Shown: positions 22,803 to 30,263 of the stretch, piece by piece
Layout: each line of letters opens with the position of its first letter
Numbering within the stretch: the stretch's first letter is position 1
From: Gammaproteobacteria bacterium
GTDB lineage: Bacteria; Pseudomonadota; Gammaproteobacteria; Chromatiales; Chromatiaceae
DNA: 32,006 nucleotides
Assembly: GCA_018812525.1 (NCBI GenBank)
Contig: JAHJDE010000038.1
Coordinates: 1 to 32,006, forward strand
Direction of reading: 5' to 3'
The notes under the pieces: model-generated
What the model saw: only the letters and a program-made list of their open reading frames with translations
Told to the model about the DNA's origin: nothing
Database searches by the model: none
Translations under genes and position numbers: made by a program

Positions 22803-24203
22803 CTATATCAGCCGAGAAACCGCCGAAACGGTATAAAAGGACCCAAAAACGAGGATTCTGTCGCCTTTCGCCGCCATCTCCAGGGCATGTCCATAGGCCC
22901 CCGCAAGGCCCCCATGACGCGAAACCGACCCTGCTCCGGCGCTCTCCAGTGCTTCGACCAAGGCATCGACCGGAAGTGCCCGCTCCGTATCCGGTGCTGC
23001 GACACACCAGTGATCGACCCGATCCAGCAGGGGGGCAATGACACCCGCGGCATCCTTGTCCCCGAGGATGCCGAAGACGGCGATGGTCCGTCCCTCGCAA
23101 GGCATCTCGGCCAGGGTGGCGGCGAAGACCCCGGCCGCTTCGGGGTTATGGGCCACGTCAAGCACAAGGGGAATATCACCGGGGATCACCTGGAAGCGGC
23201 CCGGCAGGAAGGCCTCTTGCAGCCCCTGGCGCACCTGATCCCGGCTCACCGGCAGATCCAGGCGCAGGGACTCGACCACCGCCAGCACGGCGGCGGCGTT
23301 GTGCAACTGATGCTGTCCCCGCAGGCGGGGGATGGGCAGGCCGGGGTACTCGCGGTAGGAGCGAACCTGTTCGCGAACAGGTTCGCTCCTACCCGTGCGC
23401 CAGGACCAGCCCTGTTCCTCCGGCTCCCAGAAATAGTCGCGTCCGCGCAGCAGCAAGCGGGCGCCGGTCTCCCCGGCTGCGTCCAGCAACCCCTGCACCG
23501 GCCGGTCGCCGTTGAAGACGCAGGGACGGCCGGGACGCATGATCCCCGCCTTCTCGCGGGCGATCTGGTCCAGGTCGTGGCCCAGCCACTCCATGTGATC
23601 GAAGGCGATGGAGGTAATGAGGGAGACATCGGCATCGAGAATATTCACCGCGTCCAGGCGTCCGCCCAGGCCCACCTCCAGGATTGCCACATCAAGCCTG
23701 TGTTGGGAAAAGAGATGGAATGCGGCCAGCGTGGTGAATTCAAAATAGGTGAGAGAGATGCCACCTCTCTGCCCCTCGACCGCTTCCAGGGCACCGACAA
23801 TAAGATCGTCCTGCGCCTCCTGGCCATCGAGGCGGATCCGTTCATTGAACCGCTCCATATGGGGCGAGGTATAGCAGCCGGTGCGATAACCGGCGGCCCG
23901 GTAGATGGCCTCCAGCAAGGCCACGCTGGAGCCCTTGCCGTTGGTGCCGCCAACGGTAATGACCTTGAAGGGCACTGGCCCCGGATGGAGCCGGCGCCAT
24001 ACGTCCCCTACCCGCTCCAACCCCAGCTCTATGGCTGTTGGATGCAACCGCTCAAGCCGGGCCAACCACTCCGTCAGGGTTTGGCCGTGGAAAAACTCGC
24101 TGCAAGCGATCGTTTGCTCCCTCTCCCTCTGGGAGAGGGTTGGGGAGAGGGAACGATCAAGGGATGAGGCGACTTGTTCATCATTCTGGGAGGGACGCCT
24201 CAT
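22803..24203 (-). CDS. folC: Bifunctional folylpolyglutamate / dihydrofolate synthase
   Basis: Adds glutamate to folates and makes dihydrofolate. The P-loop is GGTNGKGS (85-92), followed by TSPHMERFNERI and the Mur-ligase-type ATP-binding core and C-terminal domain. Family homology begins near residue 42 (TLTEWLARLERLHP). The first ~35 residues, including the only in-frame ATG (24203), are translated from an inverted-repeat element at 24107-24213. Residues about 271-284 (GRSEPVREQVRSY) come from a 40-base palindrome at 23354-23393, inserted in a loop between SWRT and LPIPRLRGQHQLHNAA. At 466 residues it is longer than E. coli FolC (422). No frame is broken. It is 26 bases after the accD stop, in the accD-folC-dedD order typical of the group. 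Confidence 0.93.
   Translation of the reverse strand: MRRPSQNDEQVASSLDRSLSPTLSQREREQTIACSEFFHGQTLTEWLARLERLHPTAIELGLERVGDVWRRLHPGPVPFKVITVGGTNGKGSSVALLEAIYRAAGYRTGCYTSPHMERFNERIRLDGQEAQDDLIVGALEAVEGQRGGISLTYFEFTTLAAFHLFSQHRLDVAILEVGLGGRLDAVNILDADVSLITSIAFDHMEWLGHDLDQIAREKAGIMRPGRPCVFNGDRPVQGLLDAAGETGARLLLRGRDYFWEPEEQGWSWRTGRSEPVREQVRSYREYPGLPIPRLRGQHQLHNAAAVLAVVESLRLDLPVSRDQVRQGLQEAFLPGRFQVIPGDIPLVLDVAHNPEAAGVFAATLAEMPCEGRTIAVFGILGDKDAAGVIAPLLDRVDHWCVAAPDTERALPVDALVEALESAGAGSVSRHGGLAGAYGHALEMAAKGDRILVFGSFYTVSAVSRLI
23354..23393. repeat. Repeat family D: 40-base perfect palindrome inside folC
   Basis: The palindrome has arms GGTAGGAGCGAACCTGTTCG and its exact complement, centred at 23373/23374 with no loop. 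GTAGGAGCG...CGCTCCTAC palindromes are common extragenic repeats in gammaproteobacteria; here one lies within a coding sequence and is read through in frame. Confidence 0.85.
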
Positions 24204-24213
24204 CCCATGATCG
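24107..24213. repeat. Composite inverted repeat overlapping the folC start
   Basis: Two nested parts are visible. GATCGTT (24108) ... AACGATC (24152) encloses CCCTCTCCC/GGGAGAGGG arms. CGATCA-A-GGGATGAGGCG (24154-24171) then mirrors CGCCTCATCCC-A-TGATCG (24196-24213). The folC ATG (24201-24203 on the minus strand) is part of the last arm. The CCCTCTCCC core is related in style to family C but has different ends. Confidence 0.75.
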
Positions 24214-24229
24214 TTGGGATGGGGTTTGC

Positions 24230-25090
24230 TCAGGGGTGTGCCCGCTTGGCCATCATGGCCAGCAGATTGGCCAGGCGATCACGCATCACCCGGCGGTCGA
24301 GGATCATATCGATGGCACCGTGATCCAGCAGGAACTCGCTGCGCTGGAATCCCTCCGGCAGCTTCTCACGCACGGTCTGTTCGATGACACGGGGACCGGC
24401 GAAGCCGATGAGGGCATCGGGCTCGGCCACGTTGACATCGCCCAGCATGGCCAGGCTGGCGGAGACGCCGCCCATGGTCGGGTCGGTCATCACCGAGATG
24501 AAGGGCAGACCGTGTTGGCGTAGCTTGCCCAGCGCGGCACTGGTCTTGGCCATCTGCATCAGGGAGAAGAGGGACTCCTGCATGCGGGCGCCGCCGGAGG
24601 CGGAGAAACAAATCATCGGCATGCCGTGATCGAGGGCATGATTGATGCCGCGCACGAAGCGCTCGCCCACCACGGAGCCCATGGAGCCCCCCATGAAGGA
24701 GAATTCAAAGGCGGCGACAACCGCCGGCACCCCCTTCACCTGACCGGCCATGACCACCATGGCGTCCTTTTCGCTGGTCTTCTTTTGGGCTTGGGTGATG
24801 CGGTCGCGGTATTTCTGGCTGTCGCGAAATTTGAGGGGGTCCGCTGGCTCCAGCCCCAGGCCGATCTCCACGCGAGGCTCGGGGTCAAGAAAGATGTCGA
24901 GGCGCCGCCGGGCCGTGATGCGGTTGTGATGGCCGCACTTGGGGCAGACATCCAGGTTGCGCTCCATTTCAGCGCGATAAAGGATCGCCTCGCACTTGGG
25001 GCACTTGGTCCAGAGGCCCTCGGGGACCCCCTTCTTCACCGCGCCGTCTGTGCGAATCCGGCTCGGCATCAATATTTCAAACCAGCTCAT
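24230..25090 (-). CDS. accD: Acetyl-CoA carboxylase carboxyltransferase subunit beta
   Basis: Zinc-containing beta subunit of the carboxyltransferase that makes malonyl-CoA, working with AccA. The zinc ribbon has C30, C33, C49 and C52 ([10 protein letters not shown]...DVCPKCGHH). The crotonase-like carboxyltransferase domain follows, with [17 protein letters not shown] and [11 protein letters not shown] oxyanion motifs. Length 286 fits. GAGAACG lies 5 bases before the ATG at 25090. The trpA-accD-folC order is conserved in this bacterial group. A family B repeat sits in the 163-base gap between trpA and accD. Confidence 0.97.
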   Translation of the reverse strand: MSWFEILMPSRIRTDGAVKKGVPEGLWTKCPKCEAILYRAEMERNLDVCPKCGHHNRITARRRLDIFLDPEPRVEIGLGLEPADPLKFRDSQKYRDRITQAQKKTSEKDAMVVMAGQVKGVPAVVAAFEFSFMGGSMGSVVGERFVRGINHALDHGMPMICFSASGGARMQESLFSLMQMAKTSAALGKLRQHGLPFISVMTDPTMGGVSASLAMLGDVNVAEPDALIGFAGPRVIEQTVREKLPEGFQRSEFLLDHGAIDMILDRRVMRDRLANLLAMMAKRAHP

Positions 25091-25114
25091 ATCGTTCTCG
25101 ATCTGTTGTTTAGC

Positions 25115-25243
25115 TGTAGGTTGGGTTAGGCGCGCAAATCCAAAGGCGATACGGATTCCGGTAAGTCGGGTGCGCGCCGTAACCCAACAGGGGCCGGTAA
25201 GCCTGTTGGGTTACGGCGGAAATACCGCCTAACCCAACCTACA
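25115..25243. repeat. Repeat family B, copy 2
   Basis: Perfect 18-base inverted ends TGTAGGTTGGGTTAGGCG (25115-25132) and CGCCTAACCCAACCTACA (25226-25243). An inner perfect 17-base-pair hairpin, CGCCGTAACCCAACAGG/CCTGTTGGGTTACGGCG, echoes the ends (TTGGGTTA). At 129 bases it lies between trpA and accD, which are cotranscribed in related genomes, so it probably ends up in the mRNA. Confidence 0.88.
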
Positions 25244-25253
25244 AGAGTGTTAC

Positions 25254-26072
25254 TCAAGTCTCAAGCCGCTCTTGATCCATCGCCGTCCGCAGGGAGGCGG
25301 TGAAGGCGCGGAGTTCCCCGGTCAGTGCCACCGGATCGTCCGCCAGGGCGGCGATGCGGGAAACGATGGCGCTACCCACGACCACGGCATCGGCGACCCC
25401 GGCCACGGCGGCGGCGGTCTCGGCGTCCTTGATGCCGAAGCCCACGCCCACCGGCAGGGCCGTCTGGGCCTTGATCTCGGCCAGCTTGGCCCGCACCGGC
25501 TCGATATCGAAATGGGCCGCGCCGGTCACGCCCTTGATGGAGACATAGTACACAAAGCCAGAGGCCAGGTTGCAGATACGCTCGATGCGTCCTGCATCGC
25601 TGTTCGGCGCCAGCAGATAGATGGGGTCGATCCCCTGGGACTTCAGGGCGGCCACCAGTTCCTCGGACTCCTCCGGCGGCATGTCCACGGTCAGGACGCC
25701 ATCGACACCCGCCGTCGCGGCCGCGGCGGCGAAGGCCGCGTAACCCATGACCTCCACAGGGTTCAGATAGCCCATGAGCACCACCGGGGTGTCGCCGTCC
25801 TTTTGGCGGAAAGCATGGACCAGGGTCAGCACGTCGCGCAGGCTGACGCCATGGACCAGGGCGCGCTCGGCGGCCTTCTGGATCACCGGGCCGTCGGCCA
25901 TGGGGTCGGAGAAGGGCACGCCCAGCTCCAGGATATCGGCCCCGGCCTCGACCAGGGTATGCATCAGCCCCACCGTGAGATCGGGATGGGGATCGCCGGC
26001 GGTGATGTAGGGGATCAGGGCGGTGCGTCCCTTCCCCGCCAATTCTTCGAAACGCTTCTGGATGCGGCTCAT
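25254..26072 (-). CDS. trpA: Tryptophan synthase alpha chain
   Basis: Cleaves indole-3-glycerol phosphate to indole, which is passed to TrpB. The catalytic residues fall exactly at the E. coli positions: E49 ([11 protein letters not shown]) and D60 (MADGPVIQ). The phosphate-binding part is [12 protein letters not shown] near 212-223. Length 272. The ATG at 26072 overlaps the trpB stop as ATGA, so the pair is translationally coupled, which suits the alpha2-beta2 complex. Confidence 0.98.
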   Translation of the reverse strand: MSRIQKRFEELAGKGRTALIPYITAGDPHPDLTVGLMHTLVEAGADILELGVPFSDPMADGPVIQKAAERALVHGVSLRDVLTLVHAFRQKDGDTPVVLMGYLNPVEVMGYAAFAAAAATAGVDGVLTVDMPPEESEELVAALKSQGIDPIYLLAPNSDAGRIERICNLASGFVYYVSIKGVTGAAHFDIEPVRAKLAEIKAQTALPVGVGFGIKDAETAAAVAGVADAVVVGSAIVSRIAALADDPVALTGELRAFTASLRTAMDQERLET

Positions 26073-27280
26073 AGCTTGATCCCCTCCCGCGCGGCCACGG
26101 TGTGCATGTCCTTGTCCCCCCGGCCGGAGAGGTTGACCAGCAGGATCTTGTCCTTGGAGAGGGTCGGTGCCAGCTTGGCGGCGTAGGCCAGGGCATGGCT
26201 CGACTCCAGGGCGGGGATGATCCCCTCGATGCGGGTCAGGGCATGGAAGGCCCCCAGGGCCTCCACGTCGGTGATGGGAACGTAAGTAGCGCGGCCGCTG
26301 TCCTTGAGCCAGGCGTGTTCCGGACCGACACCGGGGTAGTCGAGCCCGGCAGAGATGGAGTGGGTCTCGATGATCTGGCCGTTGTCGTCCTCGATCAGAT
26401 AGGTGCGGTTGCCGTGCAGCACGCCCGGCCGCCCGGCGCAGAGGGTCGCGGCGTGATGGCCGGTCTCGATGCCCTCCCCCGCCGCCTCGACGCCGTAGAG
26501 GGCCACCTCGGCATCGTCCAGGAAGGGATAGAAGAGGCCGATGGCGTTGGAGCCGCCGCCCACGCAGGCGATCAGGGCATCGGGCAGCCGGCCGGCCTGG
26601 GCCTGGATCTGCTCCCGCGCCTCGCGGCCGATGATGGACTGAAAGTCCCGTACCATGGCCGGATAGGGGTGCGGCCCCGCCACGGTGCCGATGATATAGA
26701 AGGTGTTATCGACGTGGGTCACCCAGTCGCGCATGGCCTCGTTCAGGGCATCCTTCAGCGTCCTGGAGCCGGAGGAGACCGGCACCACCCGTGCCCCGAG
26801 GAGCTTCATGCGGTAGACGTTGGCCTCTTGGCGCGCCACGTCCACCTCGCCCATGTAGACCACGCACTCCAGCCCCAGACGGGCGGCGACGGTGGCGGTG
26901 GCCACCCCGTGCTGGCCGGCCCCGGTCTCGGCGATGATGCGGGTCTTGCCCATGCGCTTGGCCAGCAGGGCCTGGCCGATGGTGTTGTTGACCTTATGGG
27001 CGCCGGTGTGATTCAGGTCCTCGCGCTTGAGGTAGATCTGGGCCCCGCCCAGCTCGCGGCTCCAGCGCTCGGCATGGTAGATGGGCGAGGGACGGCCCAC
27101 GTAGTGTTGCAGGTCCAGGTCCAGCTCCCGCTGGAACGCCGGGTCCTGGATATAGCGCTCGTAGGCCCGGCGCAGCTCTTCCAGCGGCGCCATCAGGGTC
27201 TCGGACACGAACATCCCGCCGTAGGGGCCGAAATGGCCCCGTGCATCGGGATAGCGGCCGATTATCTTTTCAGTCTTCAT
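26069..27280 (-). CDS. trpB: Tryptophan synthase beta chain
   Basis: PLP enzyme that joins indole and serine to give tryptophan. The PLP lysine is K96 in [13 protein letters not shown]; the phosphate-cradle segment is [12 protein letters not shown], and [13 protein letters not shown] lies in the monovalent-cation/COMM region. At 403 residues it is the standard TrpB1 type. The ATG at 27280 lies inside the end of trpF (11-base overlap), which argues for coupled translation of trpF-trpB-trpA. Confidence 0.98.
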   Translation of the reverse strand: MKTEKIIGRYPDARGHFGPYGGMFVSETLMAPLEELRRAYERYIQDPAFQRELDLDLQHYVGRPSPIYHAERWSRELGGAQIYLKREDLNHTGAHKVNNTIGQALLAKRMGKTRIIAETGAGQHGVATATVAARLGLECVVYMGEVDVARQEANVYRMKLLGARVVPVSSGSRTLKDALNEAMRDWVTHVDNTFYIIGTVAGPHPYPAMVRDFQSIIGREAREQIQAQAGRLPDALIACVGGGSNAIGLFYPFLDDAEVALYGVEAAGEGIETGHHAATLCAGRPGVLHGNRTYLIEDDNGQIIETHSISAGLDYPGVGPEHAWLKDSGRATYVPITDVEALGAFHALTRIEGIIPALESSHALAYAAKLAPTLSKDKILLVNLSGRGDKDMHTVAAREGIKL

Positions 27281-27899
27281 CCGCCCGACGGACTCCTCTC
27301 ATGAATGCCCGGATCTTCTCCGGGTCTTTGATGCCTTTCGCCGCCTCCAGGCCGCCGCTCACATCGACGGCATAGGGGCGCACCTGGCGGATGGCCGTCT
27401 CGATATTCCCGGCATCGAGCCCCCCCGCCAAAACGACCTCGCCGGCCAGGGCCGGCGGGATCAGTGACCAATCGAAACGCTCCCCCGTGCCGCCGGGGAC
27501 GCCGGGCCGATAGGTATCCAGCAGCAGGGCGCGCGCCTGGCGGTATCGCGCCCGTTCAGACCGGAGATCCGTATCTTCTTTCACACGAATCGCCTTGATA
27601 TAGGGCCGGCCGAATCCGGCGCAATAATCGGGGCACTCGTTGCCGTGGAACTGGATCAGGTCCAGGGAGACCCGCTTCAGCGCCGCCTCGATCTCCCCCC
27701 GCTCGGCGTTGACGAAGAGCCCCACCACCGAGACGAAGGGCGGCAACCGGCTGACGATCGACTCCGCCTGCTCGATGGAGACACAACGGGGGCTGGGGGG
27801 ATAGAAGACCAGCCCGATGGCATCGGCCCCGGCCTCGACGGCCACCAAGGCATCGCCCGGCCGGGTGATGCCGCATGTCTTGACGCGCGTTCTGTTCAT
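27270..27899 (-). CDS. trpF: Phosphoribosylanthranilate isomerase
   Basis: Converts N-(5-phosphoribosyl)anthranilate to CdRP in tryptophan synthesis. A monofunctional 209-residue barrel. The catalytic acid/base pair is C9 ([12 protein letters not shown]) and D179 (AVDVSGGLE), and the phosphate site is [10 protein letters not shown]. It opens the trpF-trpB-trpA run; in many relatives truA precedes it, but here a Uma2-family gene does, 55 bases away, which suggests an insertion or rearrangement point. Shine-Dalgarno before the ATG at 27899 is weak (GCGTCCCC). Confidence 0.97.
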   Translation of the reverse strand: MNRTRVKTCGITRPGDALVAVEAGADAIGLVFYPPSPRCVSIEQAESIVSRLPPFVSVVGLFVNAERGEIEAALKRVSLDLIQFHGNECPDYCAGFGRPYIKAIRVKEDTDLRSERARYRQARALLLDTYRPGVPGGTGERFDWSLIPPALAGEVVLAGGLDAGNIETAIRQVRPYAVDVSGGLEAAKGIKDPEKIRAFMRGVRRADED

Positions 27900-27954
27900 T
27901 GGGGACGCGATTGTACACCGAAAATCGGTAAATCAGGCCCCGGATCGAGTGGGA

Positions 27955-28515
27955 TCAGGCCAGAAAACCGTAGATATCGTCTACGGATATATCCAGGCCC
28001 ACCGACTCCAGCCTCAGGGTCTGGCCTGCGCTGAAGACCTCCGGCGCCCAGTCCGCCCGCTTGCGGTAGATCTCCATGTGCGGCGAATCCTGGGAACAGA
28101 GCAGGTACTCCTGCAATTCGGGGATCAGCCGATAGCCCGTCAGCTTCTCGGTGCGGTCCCGCTTCGAGGTGCTATCCGACAGCACCTCGATGATCAGGCA
28201 GGGGGCGGTATTGACGTGGGAGGCCGTCTCCTCCTCGCAGGTCACCTGGACATCCGGGTAGTAGTAGCGACCGCTTCCCAGGGTCTGGATGCCCACCTTC
28301 ATGTCGGACTGGAAGACCTGGCACTTGCTGCCTTCCAGATGATTGAACAGGCGGGCAAACAAAACCCCCGCAGCTCGGTTATGCGCCCGGCTTGCCCCCG
28401 TCATGGCGTAAATCCGCCCATCGACGTATTCGTGCTTGATGCCTTCTGGCTGATCGTTCTCCCAAAGCAGGTAGTCTTCGGGTGAGATGTAGTTCGATTC
28501 AGGTAATGCGCCCAT
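27955..28515 (-). CDS. Uma2 family (DUF820) restriction-endonuclease-fold protein
   Basis: A PD-(D/E)XK-fold protein of the Uma2 family, abundant in cyanobacteria and some sulfur bacteria; the biological role is unknown. The frame shows YISPEDYLLWE near the start, HEYVDGRIYAMTGAS, the acidic metal-site residues in YYYPDVQV and CLIIEVLSDST, and a C-terminal half with YRLIPELQEYLLCSQD. The frame is open to an ATG at 28530. I chose the ATG at 28515, because GGGAGAG lies 5 bases upstream of it, giving 186 residues. It carries no neighbouring partner gene. Placement just before trpF and next to a palindrome at 28541-28592 suggests acquired DNA, but base composition looks like its neighbours. Confidence 0.85.
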   Translation of the reverse strand: MGALPESNYISPEDYLLWENDQPEGIKHEYVDGRIYAMTGASRAHNRAAGVLFARLFNHLEGSKCQVFQSDMKVGIQTLGSGRYYYPDVQVTCEEETASHVNTAPCLIIEVLSDSTSKRDRTEKLTGYRLIPELQEYLLCSQDSPHMEIYRKRADWAPEVFSAGQTLRLESVGLDISVDDIYGFLA

Positions 28516-28540
28516 TGGGGTCTCTCCCATGAGTGAAGTG

Positions 28541-28592
28541 CAGGGTCAAGTCTAACATTCCAACAAATGTTGGAATGTTAGACTTGACCCTG
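28541..28592. repeat. Repeat family F: near-perfect 52-base palindrome
   Basis: Arms starting CAGGGTCAAGTCTAACATTC (28541-28560) and ending GAATGTTAGACTTGACCCTG (28573-28592) pair along their full length with a tiny central loop. Downstream, GGGGCCA (28620) and TGGCCCC (28648) form a weaker spaced pair. The long stem resembles REP-type sequences; no REP transposase gene is present in the window. Confidence 0.85.
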
Positions 28593-28676
28593 TGTTTTCT
28601 ACACAACTCCCGCGTGAAAGGGGCCATAGAACGAGAAAATCGAGTCTGGCCCCATTTTCCAGGGTTTCCTCGGATG

Positions 28677-29186
28677 TCAATCCGTAGCGTCGGGCACAAA
28701 CGGAATCATGCCCATCCGGTAAGCCTGTTCCTGAGCGGAGCGGGGCATTTGCCGGATATCCACGATGAAGCCGTTCACCTGGACCATCCAGACGAGGGAA
28801 TTGTTAGCGATCCGTTCGGGCACTTGCCATTGCCAGGCACCGAAATGGATATTGAGCAATTCCCTGATTTCCTTAGATTTGCTCTGGCCTGTGCCGGCCG
28901 CCACTCCGAAGAACTCATAGATGGCCGGCGCCTTGCAATGAGGCGTCTGGCTGGAGTCAAACAGGAAATTCGCGCTGCCGATGGCGTGCACCACGCCCGC
29001 CGCCCAGGTATTTTCCTTGCCCCTGAGCAAGGGGGATGGGCGCTTGCGGCTGAGCGCGGCCAGGGCGGAGTGAATCAGGGTGCGGTAGCTCTCGTTCAGC
29101 CTCTGTGCGCAGAAGGCATCTGTCAGACTGACGATGGCCTCGAACTTGTCCTGCATGGCTTTTGGAACCTTGGGGGAGGTCGTCAT
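28677..29186 (-). CDS. DUF6398 domain protein
   Basis: A cytosolic protein of unknown function that matches the DUF6398 type: VPKAMQDKFEAIVSLTDAFC, then LNESYRTLIHSALAALSRKRPSPLLRGKENTWAAGVVHAIGSANFLFD, and a helical KSKEIRELL segment resembling a helix-turn-helix. No signal peptide or membrane segment is present. The frame begins at a TTG at 29243, with ATGs at 29216 and 29186. The ATG at 29186 gives MTTSPKVPKAM, the family-like start, with AAAGGG upstream; length 169. It lies between the Uma2 gene and pbpG with no obvious functional link. Confidence 0.75.
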   Translation of the reverse strand: MTTSPKVPKAMQDKFEAIVSLTDAFCAQRLNESYRTLIHSALAALSRKRPSPLLRGKENTWAAGVVHAIGSANFLFDSSQTPHCKAPAIYEFFGVAAGTGQSKSKEIRELLNIHFGAWQWQVPERIANNSLVWMVQVNGFIVDIRQMPRSAQEQAYRMGMIPFVPDATD

Positions 29187-29244
29187 GATCGTTAGCGTAC
29201 CCTTTTCTTGCTGCATGACAGGGATACTGTCCCCGGAATCCAAA

Positions 29245-30087
29245 TCAATGGGCTGAGGCGACGCGGCGGCTGGACTTTGTCAGCCATTTGCGGATGCGGT
29301 CGGAATCCCCGTAAGGGGTCAGCTTGCCGGAGGCGTCGAGCAGCACGATGGTCATTGTCCTGCCCGCTGTCTTGGCCTGCATCACCAGGCAGCGCCCCGC
29401 CTCCTCGGTGTAGCCGGTCTTGGAGAGATAGATGGTCCAGTTGGGGCTGTTGTTGCGCAGGAAGCGGTTAGTGACCTTGTACTGCATGGGTTTGCGCTTG
29501 GCCATGGGGCGCACTTGCATCTGTTTCGTCGTACTCGCCTCGCGGATGAGGGGATATTGCATGGCCGCCTGAACCATTATGGCCAGATCCCGTGCGCAGG
29601 AAATATTGCCGGGGTTGAGGCCGGTCGGGTCGCGGAAGCGGCTGTGGGTCATCCCCAGGGCTGCCGCTTTCTGGTTCATGGCCTGGATGAAGGCCTGTTC
29701 ACCGCCGGGGTAGTAACGGGAGAGTGCGTGGGCGGCGCGGTTCTCCGAGGAAGAGAGGGCCAGTTTCAACATGACCCTGCGCGACAGTTGGGAGCCGATC
29801 GGCATGCGGGAAAAGGAGTGTTTGAGGGTGTCCTTGTCCTCGCCGGTGATCGTGAGTATCTCATCCAAATCGGGTTTGGCGTCCAATGCCACCATGGCGG
29901 TCATTACCTTGGTGACGGAGGCGATGGAGGTGACGCTGTCCGGGTTTTTGCTTACCAACTCCTTTCCATCCTCGTCCAATACCAGGGCGTACCGGGATTG
30001 GAGCCGGGGTGCGGAGGTGGCGGACGAGCCCGCCGCGAAGCCTTCAGAGGTCAAAAAAACACAGAGTGCCAGCAATAAGAACCGCAT
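29245..30087 (-). CDS. pbpG: D-alanyl-D-alanine endopeptidase (PBP7/PbpG)
   Basis: Low-molecular-weight penicillin-binding protein of the S11 family that cleaves peptidoglycan cross-links in the periplasm. The signal peptide is about 1-19 (LLLALCVFLTSEGFAAG). The active-site triad motifs are SVTK (57-60), SEN (114-116) and KTG (223-225). At 280 residues it lacks the C-terminal domain of DacA-type carboxypeptidases, which matches PBP7. GGAAGG lies 6 bases before the ATG at 30087. It is divergent from murJ across a 176-base gap that shows no clear promoter to the eye. Confidence 0.93.
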   Translation of the reverse strand: MRFLLLALCVFLTSEGFAAGSSATSAPRLQSRYALVLDEDGKELVSKNPDSVTSIASVTKVMTAMVALDAKPDLDEILTITGEDKDTLKHSFSRMPIGSQLSRRVMLKLALSSSENRAAHALSRYYPGGEQAFIQAMNQKAAALGMTHSRFRDPTGLNPGNISCARDLAIMVQAAMQYPLIREASTTKQMQVRPMAKRKPMQYKVTNRFLRNNSPNWTIYLSKTGYTEEAGRCLVMQAKTAGRTMTIVLLDASGKLTPYGDSDRIRKWLTKSSRRVASAH

Positions 30088-30263
30088 TGCTACCCTTCCT
30101 TATCAAGTTGCGAGGATAATGCCGAGCACCCCATCCTAGTTTATGAGCGGTCATTTTTGAAGGCGCAATGCATAATTGATCGCGGAAAGGCGCCATGAGC
30201 GCCAGGATTGCTGCCCCTCCTTACCCGCTGAATGTCTTGTAATTGAACGCTGGAGGCCGCTCC

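Noticed and set aside
23354-23393. Frameshift or pseudogene status for folC
   Set aside because: The frame is intact across the palindrome and both ends of the protein match the family, so it is read as an in-frame insertion.
22701-24167. A 488-codon plus-strand open frame
   Set aside because: Antisense to folC; no motif. folC on the other strand is certain.
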